Below are positions 48,189-55,328 of a stretch of 63,852 nucleotides of DNA, in pieces. The notes under the pieces were generated by a model that was not told where the DNA came from, made no database searches, and was given only the letters and a program-made list of their open reading frames with translations. This stretch comes from Mucilaginibacter sp. (lineage in GTDB: Bacteria > Bacteroidota > Bacteroidia > Sphingobacteriales > Sphingobacteriaceae). How positions within the stretch are numbered: position 1 is the first letter of the stretch; every line of letters begins with the position of its first letter. Both the position numbers and the translations under genes were made by a program. The DNA is taken from the NCBI GenBank assembly GCA_025352225.1, contig JANXTT010000148.1:1-63852 (forward strand), given 5' to 3'.

Positions 48189-48819
48189 AAAAGGTGTTTC
48201 ATTTGAATATCCAATTCAACATACATTTAAGCTTCCGGCATCTATCAGCGCCCTACCTACACCTTTCGATGAAGTTATTTCGAAGCGAAAATCGACTAGG
48301 GATTTTTCCGGCATCACCCTTCAGCAATTGAGCAATATCTTATGGTATACCGCCAAAGTCAAAAAAACATTTGTCCAAGACAACGGCTATATACTTACCC
48401 ATCGCGGCACACCATCCGCAGGCGCCCGACACCCCATAGACATGCTCATTATCAACGAAGAATTGTTTAACACCAACTTACCCCATTACTACAATCCGTT
48501 TGAACACTCCTTAAACCGTCTGGGCGTACCTAAACAAACGGTCATGAACTTTATAACCCACGTCGGCGAAGTAGTTCCCATGACCAACGCCACCTTGATC
48601 TGGTTCGTTGCCCATCCCGAACGAACAGCCGCAAAATACGAAAATCCGGAATCCTTAATTTGGCGTGACGCAGGGGCACTAATCAATAGCATCCAACTTA
48701 CCTGCGCCGCCTTAAATGCTAATTGTTGCGCCATTGGCAGTTTAGGAGAGCCATATATCGGTGATTTTTTTAATAATCAAATGGGCATATTTGGCGCTGG
48801 TGGCGTATTGATTGGTTGA
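48157..48819 (+). CDS. SagB-like nitroreductase-family flavoenzyme
   Basis: The 220-residue protein has the SagB-type pattern: RKSTRDFSGITLQQLSNILW (FMN phosphate site), HRGTPSAGARHPIDM, and ESLIWRDAGALINSIQL with NANCCAIGSLGEPY. SagB-type enzymes oxidise azoline rings in peptide natural products; other nitroreductases reduce nitro or nitrile-like groups. In this operon it could act on the small protein or on a deazaguanine adduct. It overlaps the QueC-like gene by about 29 nt and ends the operon. Confidence 0.83.
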   Translation: MKNPQPRTNEQKGVSFEYPIQHTFKLPASISALPTPFDEVISKRKSTRDFSGITLQQLSNILWYTAKVKKTFVQDNGYILTHRGTPSAGARHPIDMLIINEELFNTNLPHYYNPFEHSLNRLGVPKQTVMNFITHVGEVVPMTNATLIWFVAHPERTAAKYENPESLIWRDAGALINSIQLTCAALNANCCAIGSLGEPYIGDFFNNQMGIFGAGGVLIG

Positions 48820-48974
48820 AAATCGCAGGCGAAATCCGAAAGCGCTTTTTGTAGACCTTCACTTGTTCTCGTTAAATCTTCATGCTGTAGATCAACGTTT
48901 AACAAATCCAAATATAGGCCGTCGATTAGCCATTTATTAATAGTCGCAAAGGCATGCTCTGAATCTCCTGCTAT
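48777..48974 (-). other. In-frame open extension after the nuclease stop codon
   Basis: Immediately after the TAA of the Mrr-like nuclease gene the same frame stays open for about 65 codons with protein-like content (GDSEHAFATINKWLIDGLYL, DLLNVDLQHEDLTRTSEGLQ, KALSDFACDF) and then a TGA near 48777. There is no start codon of its own. Either the nuclease once had a longer C-terminus cut by a nonsense mutation, or this is a stop-readthrough or chance frame. It overlaps the 3' end of the convergent SagB-like gene. Confidence 0.4.
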
Positions 48975-49805
48975 TTAAGCGCTTAATTTATCTGTAGTAT
49001 TACCAATCTTTTTCATGATACCCGCAGCCTTTATCCTTGTTTTATCTTGCCGGCTATCATCTCCAGGTTGATCGACGATTTGTCTGGCTGTCGACACCAG
49101 TTGATTGATCAACGAGTGCCATGTTTCAACTAAAGGATAGCCAGTGCCATAATTCTCATCGTATTGCTTTTCTACTTTTTCAATTTCAAATTCACAAACC
49201 CTAAAAACCACCTCACATTCTTTTAAAAAATCCGAAAGATCAAAAATAGTTTTAGATAACAGTCTAACCGGGAAATTTCCATTGAATGCTTTGGGAATCT
49301 CCAGTCGGATCATATATAAGTTAGGAAGGTATTCAACAGCCAGCTCGACATATTTTATTTTGCTGTATTTCGGCCAGGGAATAAATTTATAGTATCGTCT
49401 TGTTAACTCCTCTAACTTGACAGATACCGTTTTTAACTTCATGTTTAACAGTTCTTCAGTAGCCATTTCCTGCAGCTCTGAAAGCGAGCTCAAAGTAACA
49501 TTAGAAGTCTGTGCACACTTGATCGCGCCAGCCTGAAAACCCGATTCAGACATTAAAAATCCTCGGTCTGCGCCAATATCCTGAACGATCTGTTGTAAGG
49601 TCAATATCTTTTCTTTGGGCACCGAAGTTTTCCAAAGTTTACATTCCACAACCCAGGTCACATTAACGCCAAAATGTTTTAAGGAGACCAACACATCGGC
49701 CATATGGGTTCCCCGAACGCCATTTACAGCCGCATTAGTTTCTGCTGTTGCACCTATTGACCCGAAAAATAAGGCCACATCCTCCTGATATTTTTTCCAA
49801 TCCAT
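48975..49805 (-). CDS. Mrr-like restriction endonuclease (PD-(D/E)XK)
   Basis: The 276-residue protein has an N-terminal Mrr_cat fold: MDWKKYQEDVALFFGSIGAT, an aspartate in MADVLVS, the catalytic WVVECKLW (ExK) and the AQxG-like QDIGADRGFLMSESGF. The C-terminal half (about 115-276) is helical and unknown. It is the last gene of a four-gene operon with the sigma factor and ImmA/IrrE protease (1-nt gap to the latter). It may be an effector or a type IV restriction enzyme. An in-frame extension beyond the stop is described separately. Confidence 0.82.
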   Translation of the reverse strand: MDWKKYQEDVALFFGSIGATAETNAAVNGVRGTHMADVLVSLKHFGVNVTWVVECKLWKTSVPKEKILTLQQIVQDIGADRGFLMSESGFQAGAIKCAQTSNVTLSSLSELQEMATEELLNMKLKTVSVKLEELTRRYYKFIPWPKYSKIKYVELAVEYLPNLYMIRLEIPKAFNGNFPVRLLSKTIFDLSDFLKECEVVFRVCEFEIEKVEKQYDENYGTGYPLVETWHSLINQLVSTARQIVDQPGDDSRQDKTRIKAAGIMKKIGNTTDKLSA

Positions 49806-49806
49806 G

Positions 49807-50631
49807 CTAATTAAACCAAATTAAACTGATTACGTAGCCAAAACCATCCGAGTAAAAACATTGCTCATTCATCACCCGCTCGGCGCGATAATCGCCCGTA
49901 AACGGATAGAACCAATCATTTGGTTTAACCTTCTCTATAGTTTCAAAACGGCTGTTGGCTTTGGTAAAATATTCTCCGGCCACAGTGGTTGGCGGTAAAT
50001 CGCCATGCACCTGGAAGCGAAACGGCCATTTAGGAAAATGTTCATTACGCTCGTACCATTTAACTTTGTTGTTTTCAGAAACCACAATCATTAGTTCATG
50101 TGGGCAAACTTCGCAATACCGGATCGCTGCGGCTAATAAGCTTACCTGAAAGCTTACTGAAATCGCTTTTAGTTTATCCAGTGAAAATTTTTTTACGCCA
50201 TCGAAATAATAAATCTTTTGATAGGGCATTAACAGGCAGCCAGCAAAATAATCGGCTTCCAGTTCAATAAGATCATCTTTATCCGCTTCAGCAAAAGAAG
50301 TGTGAGGCTTCAGCAGGCCGGTCTGCAAACCGATGCGATGCTCGTTGATGTAATAATGCCCCAACTCATGACTGAGACTATAACGACCCCGGTTGGTGTC
50401 CCAATTGTTCCGGCGGTCAATGTTAAGGTGGATATGGAACTGTTCTTCATCGAATACCAGCATGCCATCAAAACAATCTTCATAGTGGTCAACGTAAACG
50501 TTCAGTTCCTCGAAAGCCGTAATTTCCTCCAAAAGAGTGACACTGCCTTTAGAAAACATCCCGGAAATAAAGTCCGCCAGTTTATTCAGTTCCTTTTTCC
50601 GGACCGCTGTTAGCTCCACCGTTTCGCTCAT
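49807..50631 (-). CDS. ImmA/IrrE family metallo-endopeptidase
   Basis: The 274-residue protein has the zinc-protease motif LSHELGHYYINEH (H88, E89, H92) and the third-ligand segment LIELEADYFAGCLLMP. ImmA/IrrE proteases cleave repressors to switch on mobile elements or damage responses. The C-terminal half (about 165-274) is a separate domain, possibly sensory. It overlaps the 116-aa gene by 50 nt and lies directly before the nuclease. By position it may release the sigma factor or small protein in the same operon. Confidence 0.9.
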   Translation of the reverse strand: MSETVELTAVRKKELNKLADFISGMFSKGSVTLLEEITAFEELNVYVDHYEDCFDGMLVFDEEQFHIHLNIDRRNNWDTNRGRYSLSHELGHYYINEHRIGLQTGLLKPHTSFAEADKDDLIELEADYFAGCLLMPYQKIYYFDGVKKFSLDKLKAISVSFQVSLLAAAIRYCEVCPHELMIVVSENNKVKWYERNEHFPKWPFRFQVHGDLPPTTVAGEYFTKANSRFETIEKVKPNDWFYPFTGDYRAERVMNEQCFYSDGFGYVISLIWFN

Positions 50632-50932
50632 CCTGGTTCTTCTTTATCTTATCCTGTATATGTTTGGGCAAATTTGCACCTTTACGCGCTACCATTTTTA
50701 ATGGCGCGATATCTTCAGCTCGCGCCTCTGGTGTAAACTGAACGACTTTGGCTTTTAAAGCCCCTGAAAATATACGTTCACAGTCTATTTCAAATGTGCT
50801 CACATCCTCTGTGTCTTCGGCATATAATTTTTCGAAGCGGGCAAGTTCCAATTCGTTGGTCGGAAACAGGAAGCCTGTTGAGGCCATCCATTCCGGCATT
50901 TGGTCCATTGTCATATATTGTTTATTTGCCAT
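50582..50932 (-). CDS. Small protein of 116 aa between sigma factor and protease
   Basis: No family recognised. It has a conserved-looking N-terminus (YMTMDQMPEWMASTGFLFPT), an acidic middle and a Lys/Gly-rich tail. It overlaps the sigma-factor gene by 11 nt and the ImmA/IrrE gene by 50 nt. In the sigma/anti-sigma plus protease logic known for ImmA-like systems it could be the protease substrate or an anti-sigma factor, but this is inference from gene order. Confidence 0.7.
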   Translation of the reverse strand: MANKQYMTMDQMPEWMASTGFLFPTNELELARFEKLYAEDTEDVSTFEIDCERIFSGALKAKVVQFTPEARAEDIAPLKMVARKGANLPKHIQDKIKKNQDERNGGANSGPEKGTE

Positions 50933-51596
50933 ATTTCAAATCATATATATTGATGTATTCTTCAATTTTATCGGTCGCCTGCTTTTTGTAAAACTGAATC
51001 GTTGCCTGCGTCAGTTCCAGATTAGTTCGGAGTTTCTCCGTTAGATGGCGGGGCATCTTAACTCCTTTTCTCTGGTAAAAAGCATAAGTACAATAAATAA
51101 CCCGGTGTTTCGGCCCAAGACGATCAAGCGCATTATTAATTAATTCATATTTTTCCCGTACGATCTTTCGCTGCTCAACGGTCATGTTGGTCGTATCAAC
51201 TTGAACCAATTGTTCTGTGGGTTCCTCGTCACCCGTGTAAGGATTTGGATTATCCTCCTCATCAAGCAGGTTATACAATTGTTTTTGTGCGATACCGTAC
51301 AAGTAAAGGTTTACCGCAGTGTCAACGTCCTTCGCGGTTTTTCGCTTGTTAAAATCAAAGCTCGGGTACTTCCAAAACCGCTCAAAGGTGCGCTGGGCAA
51401 GATTGTCCGCAATATCGTGGTCGTAGTGTTGGTTACGGCAGATAATACGGCATTTAAAGGCAAGGTCTTTCTGAAAACGAAAGCAAAATACTCGGAAGGC
51501 ATCCTGGGCTGTGGATGTCCACTGGGGATCTCTACGCCAGCGAATATATTCGATCAGCGTTTCCGTGCTTTCATTTTCTAATTCTTTCCAGCTCAT
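50922..51596 (-). CDS. Sigma-70 (ECF-like) family RNA polymerase sigma factor
   Basis: The 224-residue protein has a region-2-like helix set (CRIICRNQHYDHDIADNLAQ then RTFERFWKYP) and a C-terminal region-4-like helix pair (ALDRLGPKHRVIYCTY, LELTQATIQFYKKQA), with a linker of about 60 residues. Fused linker and weak -10 region make it divergent. It leads the operon and is divergent from CBASS across 115 nt, so it probably drives its own operon or CBASS. Confidence 0.75.
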   Translation of the reverse strand: MSWKELENESTETLIEYIRWRRDPQWTSTAQDAFRVFCFRFQKDLAFKCRIICRNQHYDHDIADNLAQRTFERFWKYPSFDFNKRKTAKDVDTAVNLYLYGIAQKQLYNLLDEEDNPNPYTGDEEPTEQLVQVDTTNMTVEQRKIVREKYELINNALDRLGPKHRVIYCTYAFYQRKGVKMPRHLTEKLRTNLELTQATIQFYKKQATDKIEEYINIYDLKYGK

Positions 51597-51616
51597 GATA
51601 GGGTAACTATAGCATA

Positions 51617-51646
51617 TACCGAAAACCGTTTGTAAGGGTTTTGGTA
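51617..51646. promoter_or_regulatory. Imperfect palindrome in the sigma/CBASS divergent region
   Basis: TACCGAAAACC (51617-51627) and GGTTTTGGTA (51637-51646) form an inverted repeat with one unpaired base. It is the only such structure in the 115-nt gap between the divergent sigma-factor and CD-NTase starts, so it may be a shared operator. No standard -7 element was found there, which fits use of the dedicated sigma factor. Confidence 0.45.
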
Positions 51647-51711
51647 AGGTTAGTGTAGGGCGGTTAATCCTACAGATAACATACTATAAACATATATAAA
51701 AATATTAAACT

Positions 51712-52686
51712 ATGACACTTTTACAATGTATTAATCAGTTCGTTGAGAACATTTGCGTTACCGACCGCCAGGAAGAGGGCATCAAAACATCACTCGATAA
51801 CATGTATAGCTATCTGACGGATGAAGACAGCGGCCTTTCTGTAGAACGCAACTTTACCAACGGCTCTTATGACCGGGATACCATCATCCGTCCACTGGAT
51901 GATATCGATATTTTTAGCGTGCTCAAAAGGGAGGACTGGGAAGATGAATACAAGCAGCTGCCTAAACCTCAGGCGGTACTCAGCAAGTTTAAAAAGTACC
52001 TGGATGGCATTACCATATATGAGGGTAAGGTTAAACAAGACAGGCCTTGCGTAACCATCAGGTTGTCTGATAAAAACTTTGATATCATGCCCAGCTTTGA
52101 ACAGGTGGGCGGCGGATACCTGATACCCAATTTTGATTTAAGCGGCTGGACCTACGCCTATCCCGAGCAGTTGTATGATAACCTGGAAGCCGTCCACAAA
52201 CAGCGCAACTACAAAGTGAAGCAAATTATCAAAGCGGTCAAACACTTTAACCGCGGGCTGGATAAGTTGATACCGTCGTACCATATTGAGGAGGTCGCTA
52301 TCAGCATCTTTATTCTGAATGATTTTAAAAACTATCGCGAGGGCATTGAACTTTGGTTTAAGAACGCAGAATATTACCTGCTTTCTACCAAGTTTAAAAG
52401 CAACGCAGATTATTTGAGCTCGGTTGAGCATATCAAAAAAGTGATAAAAAAACTGGATGAAGCCCGCGCCAAATGTGCCAACGGTAAAGAATCGGATGCG
52501 GTACAAATCTGGAAAGAGATATTTGGTAAAGAGTTCCCGACCATAGACCCGGCCGAGGCCAAAAATTTCGCCCGGGCTATCAGCGATGGGGGCTTAAAGG
52601 TGGCAGCTACCGGCGGTTTATCGGTGTCAACAGGTTATAGTATTGGTGCTTCAAGCGGTTATCATGGCGGCATATCAAAAGATTAA
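51712..52686 (+). CDS. CBASS CD-NTase (SMODS nucleotidyltransferase)
   Basis: Phage-sensing enzyme that makes a cyclic nucleotide signal. The 324-residue protein has the NTase motif GSYDRDTIIRPLDDIDIF with metal ligands D64 and D66, the third acid D124 in FDIMPSF, and an OAS1-like helical C-terminal domain. The C-terminus (SGYHGGISKD) has no terminal Gly or Cys. Its 3' end overlaps the E2-like gene by 23 nt. With the E2-like and S-4TM genes it forms a type II-short CBASS. Cyclic product not predictable here. Confidence 0.9.
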   Translation: MTLLQCINQFVENICVTDRQEEGIKTSLDNMYSYLTDEDSGLSVERNFTNGSYDRDTIIRPLDDIDIFSVLKREDWEDEYKQLPKPQAVLSKFKKYLDGITIYEGKVKQDRPCVTIRLSDKNFDIMPSFEQVGGGYLIPNFDLSGWTYAYPEQLYDNLEAVHKQRNYKVKQIIKAVKHFNRGLDKLIPSYHIEEVAISIFILNDFKNYREGIELWFKNAEYYLLSTKFKSNADYLSSVEHIKKVIKKLDEARAKCANGKESDAVQIWKEIFGKEFPTIDPAEAKNFARAISDGGLKVAATGGLSVSTGYSIGASSGYHGGISKD

Positions 52687-53083
52687 ACCTTATAACTCGG
52701 CTATCCAGGTACAGGCCATGCGGGCGAGATACCCACAGTTTAGGGCTAAAAAAAACAAGAATGGCGATATCATATTTACCGGTGAGCTACAGGTGAAGCC
52801 TGAGCTTCCGTTTTATACCGTAAAGGTGGTTTACCGTGGCAGTAGCAGCCCACATGTATTTATCCTTGACCCGCTGCCTGTCAACGGAGCGCCGCATATT
52901 TACAACAATACAGGCTCGCTTTGTCTTTATCACCCAAAAAACTACACCTGGAACGAAACCCGCCTGGTAGCTGGCGATATCATGGGCTGGACCGCTGGTT
53001 GGATTTATTTTTATGAATACTGGCTGCAAAATAACCACGAATGGATAGGCCCCGAAGTGCCGCATGGCCCGATGCCGCAATAA
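52664..53083 (+). CDS. CBASS E2-like protein (type II-short)
   Basis: The 139-residue protein (start 52664, MAAYQKIKPY) has the bacterial E2-like fold: a beta-meander with YRGSSSPHVFILDP, then the active-site Cys87 in NNTGSLCLYHPKNYTWNE, and a helical end (AGWIYFYEYWLQ). In type II-short CBASS an E2 without E1/JAB modifies the CD-NTase C-terminus. The longer frame from 52643 is less likely because the start would lie inside the CD-NTase coding end without support. Confidence 0.88.
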   Translation: MAAYQKIKPYNSAIQVQAMRARYPQFRAKKNKNGDIIFTGELQVKPELPFYTVKVVYRGSSSPHVFILDPLPVNGAPHIYNNTGSLCLYHPKNYTWNETRLVAGDIMGWTAGWIYFYEYWLQNNHEWIGPEVPHGPMPQ

Positions 53084-53106
53084 ATGTTTACCTTTAAATA
53101 ACAGGA

Positions 53107-54024
53107 ATGAAAAACGATATACTTACCCGGCAAAACAAACAGGAAGAACTGGAGCGCCTCGCCGCCCAGCGGGAGCTTTACAGTGCTGCCAAACGTATCT
53201 TTGCAGTACAGGCAATCGCCACTGTGGTGGTGCCTGTAATAATGGCCTGTTTCGCCATCGCATTCGAAACCTGGGCACCTTATATCGCCTGGTATGGTGT
53301 GGCTATATTTGCTGTTGACTTATTGGCGATCGATCCGCAGATCAAAAAACTAAAAATAAAAGCCGCCAAGATACAGGAGCTATTTGATTGCAGTGTACTC
53401 CAACTGAGCTACTCCGAATTAAAAACCGTCAAAGAAATTACTGTAGAAGACGTATTACGATACTATAAAGCCCATCAAAAAATAGCGATCAATATTGAAA
53501 AAATAAAAGACTGGTACCCGGAAGCTATCGGGCGGGTCGGCTTGCCGGTCGCCAGGATCATCTGCCAGCGTTCCAGTTGCTGGTGGGATAAAAAACTTCG
53601 GGAAGAATATTGCCAGCGCATTAAGTACATTATTATTTTTATTGTCATCGGTATCATCAGCGGTTGCTTGTTCGCTAAAACGGGTACCGTACAATTAATA
53701 CTTATTTTCAGCGCATTGGTACCTTTTTTCCAGTTCGCCATTAAACAATATAATGATAATGTGGATATGAACTGCCGCCTGGAGCAGCTTGCCAACTATA
53801 TTGAGCAAGTATGGAGGGACATCATCAAAGGCACGGTAAATGATCCTGAAATTAAAAATGAATCGCGCCGCATACAAGACGGCATCTATGATAACCGTAC
53901 ATTACCACCGCTGATTTTTGATTTTTTTTATAAGAAATCCCGTAACGGTAACGAGCTGACCATGAACCAGGCCGCCCAAAAATATGTCGACCAATACAAT
54001 GATACCATAGCCACCCGCAGTTAA
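53107..54024 (+). CDS. S-4TM family pore-forming CBASS effector
   Basis: The 305-residue protein matches the SMODS-associated four-TM effector family. TM pairs lie at about 32-75 and 192-230; the cytosolic loop has QELFDCSVLQL and DWYPEAIGRVGLPVARIICQRSSCWWD; the C-terminus has RRIQDGIYDNR and the family MN..A pattern. On activation by the cyclic nucleotide these proteins permeabilise the inner membrane. It is the last CBASS gene, 23 nt after E2, and overlaps the convergent NTase gene by 4 nt. Confidence 0.9.
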   Translation: MKNDILTRQNKQEELERLAAQRELYSAAKRIFAVQAIATVVVPVIMACFAIAFETWAPYIAWYGVAIFAVDLLAIDPQIKKLKIKAAKIQELFDCSVLQLSYSELKTVKEITVEDVLRYYKAHQKIAINIEKIKDWYPEAIGRVGLPVARIICQRSSCWWDKKLREEYCQRIKYIIIFIVIGIISGCLFAKTGTVQLILIFSALVPFFQFAIKQYNDNVDMNCRLEQLANYIEQVWRDIIKGTVNDPEIKNESRRIQDGIYDNRTLPPLIFDFFYKKSRNGNELTMNQAAQKYVDQYNDTIATRS

Positions 54025-54896
54025 CGCGCCGGAAATTCATAGCTAAAGAATTTTTGCCACCAATCAAAAGCCAGGTCAGGCCTGGCAATTCGGCAAGTGC
54101 AGGCGTTGACAGCCCGCCCATAACCAGTTGCCAATTTAGAAAGCGCATTACGCCTCCTGGCCTCTGTTTTACACGGCCAAACATAACCTGAAAATCCCAT
54201 AGGGTCCTGCAACCGTGGTAACTGATTATCATACAATAATTTCAAGATATTCTTAATATCAAGATCATATACGATAGATGTGCGGCCTTCAGCATATTTG
54301 GTTACCCTTAATTCTAAATAGAAAGAAGTGACCGGTACATTATTGTAAAACTTCCAGGCCTTCATCAACCGAATCAGAGGCTTCAGTTTACCATGCAAAC
54401 GCTTATCCTGTTTTGCCACGTAAGCATTATGCGCAGATGGACAGGAAACCATCCAGCCACCTTCATAATCCGGTATAAAATAACTCCGCCTTTTTCCGTC
54501 GGGGGTGTCTATTAACTGATGATAACACGCAGGCGTGATCTCTAATATCTCGGAAGCATGTACACCAAATGATATCCTGACCGCAGGCGTTTTAACTTCG
54601 ATCAGAGTTTGTGTAAATGTACCCTGGAGCGTTTCTTTTATATATCGCAATGTCGTGGACGAATTATCATAAAAAGCGTCTTCGGGACAGATCGCAAAAT
54701 AATCGGTGTCGCTGTAATGCCGCACGCCGGTGCCATTACCAAACGACCCCGTTTCGAAAAGATTAGTCTTGGCCCAGTTGTTCACAAGGCAACGCGATAC
54801 TGAACTTTTATGAGAAACTGATTTCAAATGCTCATTGTTAGTAGGTTGTAATTTAATGAGCAGCTGATCAAACCCTTGCGCAATTGTTTTGGCCAT
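54021..54896 (-). CDS. Second CD-NTase-like nucleotidyltransferase, convergent to CBASS
   Basis: The protein (291 aa from the ATG at 54896; a GTG at 54905 would add three residues) has the CD-NTase core GSFGNGTGVRHYSDTDYF with D63 and D65, and a candidate third acid in EILEITPAC (E119). The C-terminal helices resemble the OAS1/CdnF-like helical domain. It is on the opposite strand with its 3' end overlapping the S-4TM gene by 4 nt, so it is not in the CBASS operon. It may be a solo signalling enzyme, a regulator, or the leftover of a second system. Confidence 0.78.
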   Translation of the reverse strand: MAKTIAQGFDQLLIKLQPTNNEHLKSVSHKSSVSRCLVNNWAKTNLFETGSFGNGTGVRHYSDTDYFAICPEDAFYDNSSTTLRYIKETLQGTFTQTLIEVKTPAVRISFGVHASEILEITPACYHQLIDTPDGKRRSYFIPDYEGGWMVSCPSAHNAYVAKQDKRLHGKLKPLIRLMKAWKFYNNVPVTSFYLELRVTKYAEGRTSIVYDLDIKNILKLLYDNQLPRLQDPMGFSGYVWPCKTEARRRNALSKLATGYGRAVNACTCRIARPDLAFDWWQKFFSYEFPAR

Positions 54897-55078
54897 CGTA
54901 ATCACTTAGTAAGTGCAAGTTAAACGAATTCGGCTCGTATAAAAACTTGATCTATATAAAATATATACTATATGGTAATCGTAGCTGATATTAATTGGCG
55001 ATAAATGAACATTCAACAATAGATAACTATTTATTATCGCTATGATATCATGAATAGCTATCTACGTTGTTATGTATG

Positions 55079-55119
55079 GCATGCAAGAGGTCATCGGTTC
55101 GCCTCCGATATTCTACACT
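55079..55119. other. tRNA-Ala-3'-end-like segment, candidate att scar
   Basis: About 41 bases read like the 3' part of a Bacteroidota tRNA-Ala: an anticodon-stem end GCATGCAAGA, a variable loop, and a T-arm ATCGG-TTCGCCT-CCGAT, then an acceptor-like TTCTACA. The T-loop lacks the conserved A58 and the D-arm half is missing, so it is not a functional tRNA. Elements that integrate into tRNA 3' ends leave such copies. Two 10-bp direct repeats TAGTCCAACA follow at 55165-55174 and 55176-55185, resembling arm-type sites. Confidence 0.5.
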
Positions 55120-55123
55120 TGAT

Positions 55124-55159
55124 AATCAGGCTTTTAGAGTAAATTCTGAAAGCCTGATT
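55124..55159. terminator. 11-bp perfect hairpin
   Basis: AATCAGGCTTT (55124-55134) and AAAGCCTGATT (55149-55159) pair perfectly around a 14-nt loop. It lies just after the tRNA-like segment and could be its terminator or part of an attachment site. Confidence 0.6.
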
Positions 55160-55328
55160 TATTTTAGTCCAACATTAGTCCAACACTTTCCTTGATTTTT
55201 ATTGTGTTTTCTTTACCGCCAACTGCATGAAAACCTCAAACTCTCAGATATTTTAGCCCAAACTTCTTATTTGAGATGATTTCATTGGTATAAGATATTA
55301 GACGTAAATCCTTTTCTTAGTTAAAAGC

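Noticed and set aside
44647..48819. Calling the six-gene operon type IV CBASS
   Set aside because: QueC-like and OGG-like genes match, but there is no CD-NTase, TGT or typical effector in the operon; the CD-NTases at 51.7 and 54.9 kb are in separate transcripts.
53064..53318. Overlapping ORF at the start of the S-4TM gene
   Set aside because: Low-complexity Cys/Arg-rich frame fully inside the E2/S-4TM overlap; a shadow.
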